Origin: Trichopria drosophilae
Taxonomy: Eukaryota > Arthropoda > Insecta > Hymenoptera > Diapriidae
Length of the DNA: 64,000 nt
NCBI GenBank assembly: GCA_030407085.1
Contig: CM059583.1
Coordinates: 21,922,001 to 21,986,000, forward strand
Direction: 5' to 3'
Both the position numbers and the translations under genes were made by a program. Position 1 is the first letter of the stretch. Each line of letters opens with the position of its first letter. Positions 1-11,538 of this stretch are shown here, piece by piece. A model generated the notes under the pieces. The model did not search any database and had not been told where the DNA came from. It saw only the letters and a program-made list of their open reading frames with translations.

Positions 1-175
1 AACCGATATTTTGATCAAGGTCATTTCAAGGTGAAAATTAAATGTTCGAATAACGGCGAATTATATCAGCGGTAGGATTTCTCCCCAGCCATTCGATGGT
101 ACCAGTGAAATTGATCTTGAACATGACCTTGACGGTTATTTCAAGGTCAAGATTATTTTTTTAAATGGGAACCCC
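1..175. repeat. Fragment of an AAGGTCATTTCAAGG-containing dispersed repeat
   Basis: The window opens inside a repeat. It has 'aaggtcatttcaaggt' near position 18 and a second 'ttatttcaaggtcaagatt' near 138, followed by 'ttaaatgggaa'. The same wording occurs in the 43958-44627 foldback ('aaaggtcaagttaatttttt' then 'aaatgggaaa') and inside the MITE at 39004-39366. It is probably a truncated copy of the 44-kb element; the left edge lies outside the window. Confidence 0.5.
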
Positions 176-744
176 CATTTTTTCATGGATTCCGATCGAT
201 GTTTCTGCAATTACCATATATTTTCTAGTAGAAAACAATTTTTAAACGCACTTGTCCTCAAGTACCAACAAATGTATAAATAATGTCAGAATATTGCTGG
301 CGGAAATGTCATGATTTTCATATTTTAAAAACTATTTTTTAGTAAAATCATACTTGCTCGCTTTTTCAAAATAATGGAAAAAACTTTTACAATCTATAAG
401 ATTTAGTACCTCTGATTCAAGTTCTCTTACATAAACAAAATTATTTTGCGGTCCTGTGTAAATAATCACTGAAGGTACTTCTAGAAGAAAATAACGCAAG
501 ACGGCAACATTTTTCTTCGACACAACTTGAATCAGAAGATTGTTGGTACCTGAAAACGAATTGGTTGAGCAATTTAACTCATAGCTTCAGATTTTTTACA
601 TATCCTAAACTTAATTTGCCAAAAAGGATATTTTAGAATATTATTCGGATCAGATATCTTAAAATCATTACGTGATAGTTCAAATCGAACAACGGATACA
701 TCGGCCGAAGATCGATAAGATCCACTATTTCTGATTCATGTTAT
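176..744. other. Gene-free AT-rich stretch
   Basis: Only short chance frames (63 codons or fewer) and no recognisable motif. It runs from the AAGGTCA repeat fragment to the left end of the foldback that follows. Confidence 0.6.
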
Positions 745-2023
745 GAACACCCAAATGCAGAGAAAGTTTACTGAAACTTCAACGCTTATTTTCAATATGA
801 AATAAATTTCGAAAAAATAAAAGTTATCAGATTCCACCATTTTCTAGGCCGCTCTTTCGAACGTTAGCAACCAAATTTTTTAAAAATTGAAATTTAAGTA
901 TGATTTTGATATATATAGTAGAAAAACATGATATTTTCAGGACGCATTTTTTTTAAATATCGAGTTTTCGATGCAACATCTTAATTCGAGTGAGGTAAAA
1001 TATATGCCAAGGGTGCCCTCGATAGTTTTACTGAAAAGATACACTGGTGTATATTTGGAATTTTCGGACAGATTCGAAATGGCCACTGCATTTATAAATT
1101 CCTTTTCAAAATTTTACCATTTTTTTTCCCTTGAAAACTGGGTTTTAGAGAAAATTTTATAAGAACAATTATGTTCTAGAATAAGTAAAAGAGTACCCTT
1201 GAATTTTTTCAGAATGTATTGTCACAATTTTTATTTTTAAAAAATTCAAAAAATCGAAATTTTATAAAAAGTCATTTAAAAAATCTGAGAAAATTTAAGA
1301 GTATTCTTTAATCAATTCTAAGACTTTTTGCTTTAAAGAAATTTTCTCTAAACTCTATAGTTTTCAAGAAAATTGATTATTAATCTTGAAATCCATAAAA
1401 GTTTAATAATTTTGTCGTTGTTGAAAACTATAGACTTTGACGTAAATGTTCATATAACGAAAATGTCTTAGAATTGGTTAAATAATACTCTTTACTAATA
1501 TTCAAAATTTCGACTTTTCAACTTTTTCAGAAATACAAATTTTGACAATATATTCTAAAAAAATTCTCGGGTATTATTCGACTTATTCTAGAATATAATT
1601 GTTCTTATAAAATTTTCTCTAAAGTCCATAGTTTTCAAGAAAAAAAATGGTTAAATTTTGAAAAGAAATTTGTAAATGCCGTGGCCATTTTGAATCAGAT
1701 ATCGAACCTTTCAAATATAAACCACTGTATCTTTTAAGTACAACTATCGAATGCACCCTTGCAGTATATTTTAGCTCACTCAAAGTAAGATAATATATCG
1801 AAAACTACATACGTGTAAAAAATGCGTCCTAAAAGATCATGTTTTTCAAGTATATATGTCAAAATCATATATAAATTTAAATTTTTTAAAAATTGTCTTA
1901 CTATCGTTCAAAAGAGCGGCCTTCAACATGCTAGAATCTGATAGTTTTTATTTTTTCGAAATTTATTTCATATTGAAAATAAGCGTTGAAGTTGCAGTAA
2001 ACTTTCTGTGCATTTTGGGCGTT
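745..2023. repeat. 1.28-kb foldback (long imperfect palindrome)
   Basis: The left half reads as the reverse complement of the right half almost throughout. 'gaacacccaaatgcagagaa' at 745 pairs with 'ttctgtgcattttgggcgtt' ending at 2023. 'cttcaacgcttattttcaat' (779) pairs with 'attgaaaataagcgttgaag' (1973). The segment 'gaacaattatgttctagaat' (1164) pairs with 'attctagaatataattgttc' (near 1588). The centre is near 1385, with only tens of bases unpaired, so each arm is about 620-640 bases. Small frames in both arms are shadows. I see no transposase. It fits a foldback-type non-autonomous DNA transposon, or an inverted duplication; a transcript would fold into a very long hairpin. Confidence 0.85.
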
Positions 2024-3769
2024 AATGGGTTAAACAAATTTTTTTGCTTTCCTATGTAATCCATCGCAGTTGAAAAGCTACAGGAGTAAAAGGCATCAAC
2101 AATTCCGCGCAACGGATAAAATTAAAAATAGCAGTCGCAAAGTTCAATGACCTTTCCCAAGAAAAGGATGGCTTAGGAAATAATTCTTCTAGAATGGTAT
2201 TAGCCGATAGATGTACGTTTGGGAATATAGTGCACTTACATTGTTTGCATGCGGTTTCACGTTTCCTGTTTTGGGTCACGTACGCTGGTGAGTACCGAAA
2301 AATATCGGAGCCTGCGGATCGTTTATCCGGAAGATACCTGTCTGGCTTATCACTTATCGCTCCCTCTCATAACACGCTGAATTAGCATAATACTCCAGTG
2401 TTGCGTCGAGAGCCAAAGGGAGGAGCCACTCGAGAATACTGGAACGCGCCGATACAATGAAATATCGATCTTAGGTTCACGAGGCCGGTGAGATACACAA
2501 CGAGGATGTCGTATCGCCACCACTGATGAGACGTGGCGCTTTGCAATGAAAACTCTGATTTAATTGCGACCATTATTACTGTTACAGTCACAATTAATTC
2601 TATGAAATAGCAATTCCGTGGTATGGAAATGTGAAATGATTTCCTTTTTGCATATGAATTGACACATTTCAATTTCAAACGTAATGCAAGGACTTTTTCA
2701 GAAATGGAACATTTGTCAATTGACCCGTTTTTCGTTTCGTGATAATTTGTGTGCAGCATAAAATAAATTAACCTGATTAATTTATTATATGAAAATGCAT
2801 TTAATAAAATACTTTTTAATACTCTAAGGTTATATTCACGATTAAACAATTGAGACGGTTCGTATGACTATATAAATAATAATTAATTACATTTACGAGT
2901 TAATTTCGTATATAAATAAAATGCGACAGTATTTTTTGTTAGCGATCTAATGATAGAACAAAAATCAACGGCTGTGGTTCAGAAATTGTCAATAATAACC
3001 GGTATTGTTGCCTATCAAAAATTGCTCAACGTTATGAGTACGATATGGAGTACAACGTACTCAAAACTTTCATTCATTTTTTATTTCAGATTCCAACACT
3101 GGTTATAATTGTTAGTTGGTAGGCCACTTTTTTCGTTTTTCTCAAAACGTAATTTTCCGAGTTAGGATAAGAGATTTGGTTGTGGACACCCTTCTCTTTT
3201 GGCCCATAACCTTTGCCCAAGAAGATATTGTGTAGACATGAGCACATACATATATGTTGTTAAACATCTAGTCGAGTCTTCCTTTTTGTCAAAGAAAATT
3301 TGTTGTTCATTTGAGGAGACCCCTGAAAAATTTGGCTAAAAAGTAGAAAAAGTAAAGTAAAATCTCGGCAGATATATAAAGAAATGAGAATTTATTGATT
3401 TAAAAACTCGTGATTATGCTACCTAAATTTGTTTGGTTGATGATTGTTTGTTCAATTGCCAAGAAAAATATGTGCCTCTTAGTTTTTCACTTTTTAAATA
3501 ATATCTAAATTTAACAAAAATCGGAGATTTGCACATCGGTGGGTTTACTTGTGAAAAAAATAGATGGTAAGAAATTGTTGGTAAAAATAATCATGTTATC
3601 GGATCCTTCGCCTTCGGCTCGGGCCGCAACCCTTCACATTCGTAGAATGAACTTTTACGCACTAGTTTCGTAATATACTATTATATGATACGATTACTTG
3701 CGCCATATTATGCTAATAATATTGGTAATATCTGTAATAAATAACAGTCTGTTACTTCTAGTTCTATTA
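2024..3769. other. No gene recognised; CpG-containing patch at 2050-2540
   Basis: The first 500 bases are visibly less AT-rich than the surroundings and hold several CG dinucleotides, but frames on both strands (including a 155-codon minus-strand frame at 2382-2849) resemble no protein family I know. From 2600 on it is plain AT-rich DNA. The patch could be regulatory or an old non-coding exon; nothing decides this. Confidence 0.5.
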
Positions 3770-4285
3770 TGCATTTTGTATTCTGTTTATTGCAAAGGGA
3801 AAAACTAAAAAACAATTTTCTTGTCCCGTCAGATTTTTTCAAAAAAACAAAATGGCGAGTTAAATATGGCGTCTGCAAGTTGTCATTTTGCATTTTGTGG
3901 CACAAATATCGAGTATTTTACCGTGTAACGTTTGAAATCATGGAGAATTGGAATGAAGATCTCACTAAACTCACTATGATTCATTCATAGCCTCAAATTA
4001 GTTACATACAATGGGTTTTTATCGATTTTGTGTTTGAGTTTCACTCAATTTTTTAATTTTCCGTATCATTACGTACGTGTGAAATTGAATATTACTATAT
4101 ACGATTGTGACGTATCAGTGATTGGTTTATAACCTAAAAATGGAGTGCAGCACATCTTGTGCGTGCTACTACCTGGTACTGTGACGTTCGTAGATTTAAT
4201 AAACGTGAATATCGGAGTAAATACATATTTTGCCGTTGTCCGACTCTTACCACAGGAAGTATACGCTATTCGTAGAATCATTTTT
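3770..4285 (+). repeat. Dispersed repeat family R1, copy A
   Basis: This copy shares ordered blocks with the minus-strand copy at 4570-5166 and the plus-strand copy at 14165-14760. The blocks are a 'ttcaaaaaaacaaaatgg' stretch (3838), 'gcattttgtggcacaaatatcgag' (shown here only in part: 'caaatatcgagtatttt'), 'catggagaattggaatgaa' (3940), and 'aacctaaaaatggagtgcag' (4131), which matches 'aacttaaaaatggaatgtag' near 14698. Short frames in it are shadows. No transposase or RT motif is visible. Confidence 0.7.
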
Positions 4286-4569
4286 TAGTACTTTGTAAAT
4301 ATTGTTTGTATTTTTTTCATTTTTTAACAATTGTTTTTATACTTTCATTTTGATAACATTTTTTATATTGGATTTTTCCAAGAAATGACAACGGTGAATC
4401 AACTCAATAGTAATATAGTAAATCTATGTAACTTTATGAAAAGATTTGAAGCGTATTTTTCAACAACTTTTATTACATTCTGAACAATAAGATGTTCGTC
4501 TTTCACACTTGTCACTAGAATAATATCGTTTTGACTCTTCATTTCTGATAATGTGGGTCTCAAGGTTAT

Positions 4570-5166
4570 TTAGACTTTCTTTATATATAATCTGTGGTAT
4601 CACTTAGGTGCAGCGAAGTTTATTCTGATATTCGCTAAATCAGAAAAAAAAGGTAAAAGTCCATTGTATATATCTAATTTGAGGTTTTGAATGAATAATA
4701 ATGAGATTAGGTATTCACAAATGATAATAATTACTTTCTTATCCCTATTCTCCATGATTTCAACGGTTACGTGGTCAAATAATCGGTAATTGTGCGAGAA
4801 AATACAAAATTATAACCTGCAGACGCTATCTGGAAGCCGCCATTTTGTTTTTTTGAAAAAAAATCCCACGGGAGAAGAATGGGCTGAACAAAAAGACGCG
4901 ATTAGTATCTTTTGTAAATGTTCAGCATTGCTTTTTTCAATGTCAAAAAACGCAATTCCTGCGAAGAAACTTTAAAAAAATCAGTATTTTTTTTAAAAAA
5001 CTTTTTTCTTTGAAATTGACGGCTGATTCTGACTGCGGCGTTTGAAGGAGGAGGTCAAAATCTAACAATTTTAACTTATTTCAATATATCCTAACGACGT
5101 TTGGACCAAAAATTACAGCGTTGAAAGTTTTGTCCAAATTTCGGACTTTTGGGATGAAAAGGGTTA
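4570..5166 (-). repeat. Dispersed repeat family R1, copy B (inverted)
   Basis: Read on the minus strand from 5166 it begins 'ttaacccttttcatcccaaa' and runs through 'ctaatcgcgtc', 'tttcaaaaaaacaaaatgg' and 'gaaatcatggagaat', the same block order as the copy starting at 14165. With copy A it forms a head-to-head pair, so 3770-5166 can fold back on itself. The far edge, near 4570, is approximate. Confidence 0.7.
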
Positions 5167-7739
5167 ATAAAAAATAAATGATTTAAAATGACGTCATTTA
5201 ACTTATATTTTGAATGAATTCAAATCGAAAAAGATTCAGAAGAGAGATTATGTTATTTTAACGTCTGCATGATTCGATTTACATTCAAGAGAATCCAACT
5301 GGTTCAGAGCGAAATGTTGGGATCATTGGACTGTATTGAAGTATTGTAAACAAACATTTCTCGTAATTGCGAAGTAAAAGCGTAAATGAAAATCGTCATT
5401 TTCATCGATACATTAAAAGTTACAACGCTAAATGAATTTCAACTCATTGTTAGCTGGATTCGACCCGATCAGAGTGCGACTGGCCTTTGTGAAACGTATT
5501 GACGCTTTTATAATTTAAAAATATAATACTACGTAATTTGAGTGTTTCATTTCGCTCTGCTTTCATTTTCAGCAGTAGTCTTTATTTCGTAAAACATGTG
5601 AATTTTCAATTTCAGATAATTTTTGAAATTCATATGTCAAAATCATAATTTGCCAATAGAATATTAAACTTTTCTTCAATGCGTCGATGTTGAAAATAAT
5701 CTAAGTTATTCATTCGAGCTTAGTGGCTTATTAGTAATCACGTGTAGCGTATCCAATTTAATTATTGTTTGAACTGAGAGTTTAATAACATACTGGCGAT
5801 TTTAAAAATTCCTTCTTGAATTTGTGCATTTTACATCCTAAAATGTAGTAATGTAAGTAGTAACATTCCGAATAGTAATACTACTTAGATTCCTCCGAAA
5901 GCGACGAATATTTTATATTTTTAATATTATTGTAGATTTCAAACAGTACATAGACTTTTTTAAGAGCTCTTTAAGTAGTCTCTTGTCAGAAAGGAAATAA
6001 TTTAAGGGATTCTTCTCGTCAAAATTTCTCCAGACACGATTTCACTCTGCAAAACATATTCCTTGAGGCATTATTAATAGTGGGCGGAGCTCTCTCAGGT
6101 TAGCTTAGGATAGTTTAATGACACTCATATGCTCATATGGATTATTAGGGGTAGGCAGAGTTATTACAAGTTAGGTTAGGTTAGTATCGTGACGTTTCTC
6201 CGCTTCTCGCATTTTACTATACGAATTTTGAGCTAAAATGAATTTCGCGCCAAAAATTGGGGTGAAATAGTTTGGCGCCAAAACTTTCTGTACCCAAGGT
6301 AAAACTGTCTGAAAAATAACATCAACATCGTTATTATCAATGAATTTTTGAGAACACAATATTCGAATATTTATCTGATTATATCGAGGTACAATAAAAC
6401 TTATAATATTACTGGATCCAGGTTACCAGAACGATTAACTGACTCAAAGCTACGGAAAAAGGTAGAAGCGGATTGAAAAATTTTTACCGTCGTGTTTACA
6501 AAATGGCTTCTCTTAGCGATTGAATGTTAGGATTCAATGGTATTGATGGTTTTTCAGGGGGAAACAGGTTATTCAATGACTTCCAGTTGAAGTAATAAAA
6601 GCATGAACCTTGATATATTATAAAAACTTCTGAAAATTGTTCTCTGAAAACAATAAAGAGGTATTTGAACGAATGTAGTTTCTCTCGTCTTCAACAGCAC
6701 ACGGCACACGGATCACGATCGTAAAGGATTGATGTCACTAATTTTGGATTTAATAATACGGAAGGAGTAAAGTATATCACACATCCTTTTTCGAGAACTA
6801 TCCTATAACTTAGAAATTGTTAGCAAGAAACGTAAAAGTAGGTCCCATGTTGATAGCGTTGTGTCGACGTGAATGTAAAGACGATGCGGAAGAGTAAAAG
6901 AACGAGGCTAGACATATAGGAACCTGAGAAAAGAAAAAGACAAGGTGAGCTCACGATCGGGTCTTAAAAGCCCAGCGACAGTGTAAAGAACCAAGAGCCG
7001 CAGGAAAGTAGTGGGTAGTATCTTTCAGCAACACCTTGACTTAACTACCCTTTTATCAACACTGCGTGCCTCTGTCGCGAATGACTGCCGTAACTCTTGT
7101 CAGATCCTTCCAGAAAAAAAATTTACGAACGTGATCCTGTCTTTTGGATTTTCAATTGAAGTCGTCTCGAAAAAATTGCCTCGTTTTTACCTCCATTTTC
7201 TGTTTAGCCCGAACATCATATATTTGAGCATTTATGTCAGAGTTGAGATATTTGTTAACTGTTTCAATAATTTTCATTTTATTTTAGTTACAAAATTCCC
7301 ATTTGGTTGATATGCAAAATTCCAAATTGCTTCATACGCATTATACATCTTGAAATAAATTTTCGATATCCTAACAAAAATATTGCATTCATTTTCACGT
7401 TTATCATCGCTGAAAATATGCGATGCATGCAATGTTATGAGCTTCAAATATTTTGATCCACGCCTCAATGGTGAAATGTGCACGGTATTTCGAATTTTGC
7501 CGGATATTGACGTGTTCCGATGCAGAGTGTGAAAAACGTTCGAACAACGGACGCTGATGGGAACTGATGCTGTGTAATGAGAGCATTTATATGTTCGCTG
7601 ATATTGATCTACGACGTACAAATATTAGGAGGTCTAGTAACTTGAATACAATGATTCTAACAAAATTATATATAAAACAACAATCATATAACTATTAATT
7701 TTGTCGACATTGTATATAACATAATCCATTTAGCTATAA
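5167..7739. other. Gene-free; small tandem duplication at about 6065-6200
   Basis: No frame has family resemblance. A roughly 72-bp segment is imperfectly duplicated at 6070-6124 and 6142-6196, each copy carrying a G-rich piece and then TTAGG-like pentamers ('ggttagcttagg' and 'gttaggttaggttag'). A GTAAGTAGTAACA motif at 5852-5864 recurs in the MITEs described below. 6690-7100 is somewhat richer in CG, with donor-like 'caaggtgagc' near 6940, but no exon can be defended. Confidence 0.5.
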
Positions 7740-8110
7740 TCCAGTCGCTGATTACGAATTTGTACTTAGATTTTGAAATTAAAAATCTGAAAACTAAAAT
7801 TTCTATATCTGAGCTCAGATTCGTAATCAGCGATCCCAAAAACCCCTCAGTAAATAGTTTTATCTGGATCAAGTAACTGATTACAATTTTGATGGACATC
7901 TTGATTCCGCCATTTTGTATTTTGATAAACTGAGTTCAGATTCGTAATAAGCGACCCCAAAAACCCCCGAATGACCAGTTTCATCTCGATTCAGTTTTTT
8001 TTTGCATTTTGGTCGGCCATATTGGATCCGCCATTATGAATTTCCAAAGTTTAAGTTGAGATTGGTAATCAGCGACCCCAAAAACCCCCAAGTACCCAGT
8101 TTAACCGCGA
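7740..8110. repeat. 121-bp-period tandem array, family S
   Basis: Three units in one orientation each contain 'cagattcgtaatcagcga' followed by 'ccccaaaaacccc'. The anchors start at 7816, 7937 and about 8058, exactly 121 bases apart. Between anchors, 'ggccatnttggatccgccat' and 'ccagtttcatctcgatt' blocks recur. A fourth, opposite-facing start ('cgctgattacgaattt') sits at about 7745, making the left edge head-to-head. The same motif appears at the window end (63950) and, decayed, at 26.8-31 kb. Confidence 0.85.
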
Positions 8111-8122
8111 TCCAATAGAACA

Positions 8123-8294
8123 TGTACACCTCAAAATCCCGACAAATCACAAAACAGACACTTCAAAAACCCGATTTTCAATTACAAGACAATTAAAAAA
8201 CAGGCATTCAAAATCAGATTTCAAAAGTTTTTTTTTTAAATGTCTGGTTTTTTAATGTCTGCTTTGTGATTTGTTTGGTTTTTGAGGTGCATCG
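8123..8294. mobile_element. Short inverted-repeat MITE, family M1 copy 1
   Basis: The ends are inverted: 'acacctcaaaatcccgacaa' then 'atcacaaaacagaca' on the left, and 'tgtctgctttgtgat' then 'ttgtttggtttttgaggtgc' on the right. The middle is AT-rich and itself nearly palindromic, so the whole 172 bases can form a hairpin. A longer copy with the same ends is at 39004-39366. It has no coding capacity. Confidence 0.85.
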
Positions 8295-9544
8295 GTTTAT
8301 TTATTTATAAAACATCATATTAAATGAATATGGACATAAATGAAACGTTAAACCCTTCTTTAACTCAAAGTTAAATTGGATTTAAAAAAAATAGGCGAAA
8401 TGCAGTATTTCGTCTTTAAAATTTTCAAATGAATTCCGGTGGCCACTATGGTGGCCACCACACCGAATCGGTTTAATAAATATGAATGTTATTTTTATGA
8501 AATATCTTCTAATATATTTGTAATAAGATACATTGCTAGATGATGATTATCTAATATAATAATTTGTTAATATGGGCGCTGAAGTTCATATTACGAGGTT
8601 ATTTAGGTTGAAGATTCATGGGTTCGGGCTCAAGGTGTGAAATGCATTACGCAGCGGGGTTAATGCAAATCCACAGTTGCAGTTGTGAGGTAGGTAGAGT
8701 TTCCAGGGACCTTTGTGCTTGGATTGTATTAAGTAATTTGTAGGTATTTCAAAAATAAATGGAACAAGAAAAACGACCTCCACTAGAGACGTTTCTTACG
8801 CCGGAAACCTACCCTTATGTAAAGAGTAAATTTGATTCCGGGAATAATTCAGGTTCAGACAATTAGAATTGTTTTCCTTAATAGAAAACCAATACCATGA
8901 ATATTCGGACATTTTCGTTCTTTTCAATAGTTGCATTGTATAAAGCACACAAAAAAACATCTAGAAAATGTAGGATCGTAAAAACCTAACAGCAATTTCA
9001 TTAAAATATGAGAATCCAAAGTCTCTGTTCAATTCTGTATTATTCGCAAATATATGGGAGGTAGCGTCTAGAAAATAAGTGTAAGTCCACTGGGTCTACT
9101 ATGCTAAAAAAAGAAAAAGAAAACAAGTTTGTGGCAGGTTTTTTAAACTAGATTTATATTGTTTCTTTTTTACAAAAGTTTACCCAATTATTGTCATTTG
9201 TATTAAATAGCCTTGTAAGCAGAAACAAACTTTAGTTACGTAGGTATACGAAGGTTCAACGTTAAGGTTATTAATCACAGTTATATGTCTCACCCATACA
9301 AGGATTTTCGATTTTTGGTTTATCCTGATTGTCGTTCCATTCCCGAAATGTAAATAAAAACGTCAATATTCTACGGGATGCTGTAATGCCACGGAACGTT
9401 ACACGCCGGATTTTCATAATTTTTTTATACTGAAAAGATATCCCCACATTCAAAGAAAAATACAATTAACATATTTTTTTTATCCGCAGAAAAAAAATAT
9501 GTATGAGAGAAATATATCATATTTAGCATTTGCGAACGTCTAAC
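8295..9544. other. Gene-free AT-rich stretch
   Basis: Only short chance frames. 'ggtggccactatggtggccacca' (a small palindrome-like word around 8438-8460) is the one odd local feature. Nothing else was recognised. Confidence 0.6.
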
Positions 9545-10258
9545 CGCAAATAAAGTTGCAAAACCGTAATTTTCTCCATTGTTCGAGGAAGTATAACTTT
9601 CAATAGAAACATGATAAAAGCTTCAATGATAGCTTAAAATGAAGATTATAACTTCTATTTCACGAAAAGAAAATTGTTATACGACCTGGTAAAAAATAAT
9701 TTTCTTAAATGGGCATTTGTTTTTATGCGCCAAATGTTGTCTCACCAAACTACCTGTTACTACTGTTATTTTTTGTCGCGCTGCCAACCTAAATTACATA
9801 CTGACATCATTTTACTTGCATTTTAAAAATTAAAATTCAATGTTCGTTGCTGAAAGTCATAATGTTCTTAAAGTTTCGAAAATAAATGCATTTTGTTCCT
9901 ATGTGTTGGTGTTTTGATAGCTGTCGTCCGATAAATATTAATGTTTACATCGGAATCGTAATCTGCAACCTTAAAAACATATTATAAAATATTTATATCA
10001 CATAAAGATGCATTTTGTACTTGTAACATTTGATTTCAGAACGTCATACGCTCGCCAGAATTTTCGACGGCAGCGCGACGACAATTAGCAGTAGTAACAG
10101 ATGGTTTAGGTGAGACAATATTTTGCGCATAAAAACCAATTCCCATTTAAGAAAATTATTTTTAAGCTATCATTGAAGCCTTTATCCTGTTTCTATTGCA
10201 AGATATACTTCCTACAACAATGGACAAAATTACGTTTTTTACAACTTTATCCCTATAT
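9545..10258. repeat. 714-bp foldback element
   Basis: The arms pair from 'ataaagttgc' (9549) with 'caactttat' (10240) inward through 'agcttcaatgatagctta' (9628) against 'taagctatcattgaagc' (10163). They continue through 'ttttcttaaatggg' against 'cccatttaagaaaa', and end with 'acctgttactactgttatt' against 'cagtagtaacagatggt'. The left arm has an extra piece of about 60 bases (9640-9697) that the right lacks. About 285 unpaired bases lie between the arms. The CTGTTACTACT word links it to the 410-bp MITE family. Confidence 0.8.
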
Positions 10259-11064
10259 TACATGGAAGCAAGAGCTAATAAAAAATTGTAACTATCGGAT
10301 TCGGATTCAGCGACCCAAAATTAACAAAGATTTGCTATTTTCATCTCTGTAGCATTAAATTGTCTCAAATTTGTTGCCCAGAGTAATTGTCAAAAATCTA
10401 AAAAAAAATTAGAAGCATTTTAATAAAAAAATCTTTGATCACAGTCACTTTTTGATGCCACAAAAAAATATGATATGTTAACACCGGCAAAGTCTGGAAT
10501 GATTAAATTATCACTAAATATATTTTGCGAAGGTCGTTCGATTATAATAATAATCCCCGTAACAATCAATATTTAATCAAAAAGTAGAAATACTGCACTC
10601 ATTGTTTTCCTTAATTCAGCATTTTCAAGTGTCGGCCTGAGCTTGTTTGATTTGTATCACTTCGTTGATTTTACAGCGGATTTTAATTTACCATTTATTG
10701 TGTTGAGAAATGGCTTGTCAGGGAAGAAAACAGCAAAAGCGGCACAGAGTGGGGCGTGTAATTGGACTTGCCACGACGAGCTGCAAATATTGTTCATTAT
10801 ACGCCGTCCGTCGTTAATTACTCTGAATATATTTAAAACTGGGTGGGTCTATTGTCTTTCTACATTCGCTTTCTCACGCTGCCTCTTTCATTCTCGAGTG
10901 CATGCTTTTGTCAGTGGAGGCATGCTATTCCATAACTAGGTTGGTTGTATACTTTTGACGAAATTTTGTATTCGACGAAATGTATGTTATTTATTTTCAC
11001 TGCAATCAAAAATGCATACTGTAACGTTATTTCACTCATTATATTATAATATAAACTGCATATA
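10259..11064. other. No gene recognised; mildly CpG-containing 10610-10930
   Basis: 'cggattcggattcagcgaccc' at about 10294-10314 is an isolated fragment of the 121-bp repeat family. The later part has mixed composition and a 98-codon plus-strand frame without recognisable domains. The stretch ends at the TA preceding the Tigger element. Confidence 0.5.
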
Positions 11065-11088
11065 CAGTAGAGCCTACGTTATATTGCC
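11065..11088 (+). repeat. Left terminal inverted repeat of the Tigger element
   Basis: 24 bases, preceded by TA, matching the reverse complement of 13992-14015 except for the two bases after CAGTAGAGCCT. The inner half, GTTATATTGCC, is the inverse of the GGCAATATAAC word repeated near the right end. Confidence 0.95.
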
Positions 11089-11538
11089 ATGCCGGGACCG
11101 ACGATTCCCCTCAAACCTTACTTACATTGCCATGGAATGTCAGTAGACGCAACCCCCACTCTTCCAAAACATGGCCGCAGAAAGCGGTACAGCGTGATTC
11201 AAAGAAAATGTTATGATATATATGCAATATCTTTATTTACACTTGAAATAAATGCGAAAGTATATGGTATTTTATAACATTATTAAAAATTACTAATTAT
11301 AAGTGCAACATGTTATTCAATCTCTGTTTAAAAATGTATGGAGCTATATGTATATACATTTTGAATAATGTAGTACTTTTTCTTAAATCAAATGTTTTAA
11401 GAAAACATTTACATATAACAAAATACATTTTTATAACTGTGTTTTGATAATATAAAAGTGTTTTTATTTATTTATGGAATAAAAGTAGAAGTAAGATTTT
11501 TAATATAAATTTTATGAAAGTGCGTAAAAATATGAAAA

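Noticed and set aside
2382..2849. 155-codon minus-strand frame
   Set aside because: No domain, signal or codon pattern; amino-acid order looks random and it spans a change in base composition.
7740..8110. CRISPR-like array
   Set aside because: Repeat units are long (121 bp) and similar throughout, not short repeats with unique spacers, and the genome is eukaryotic.
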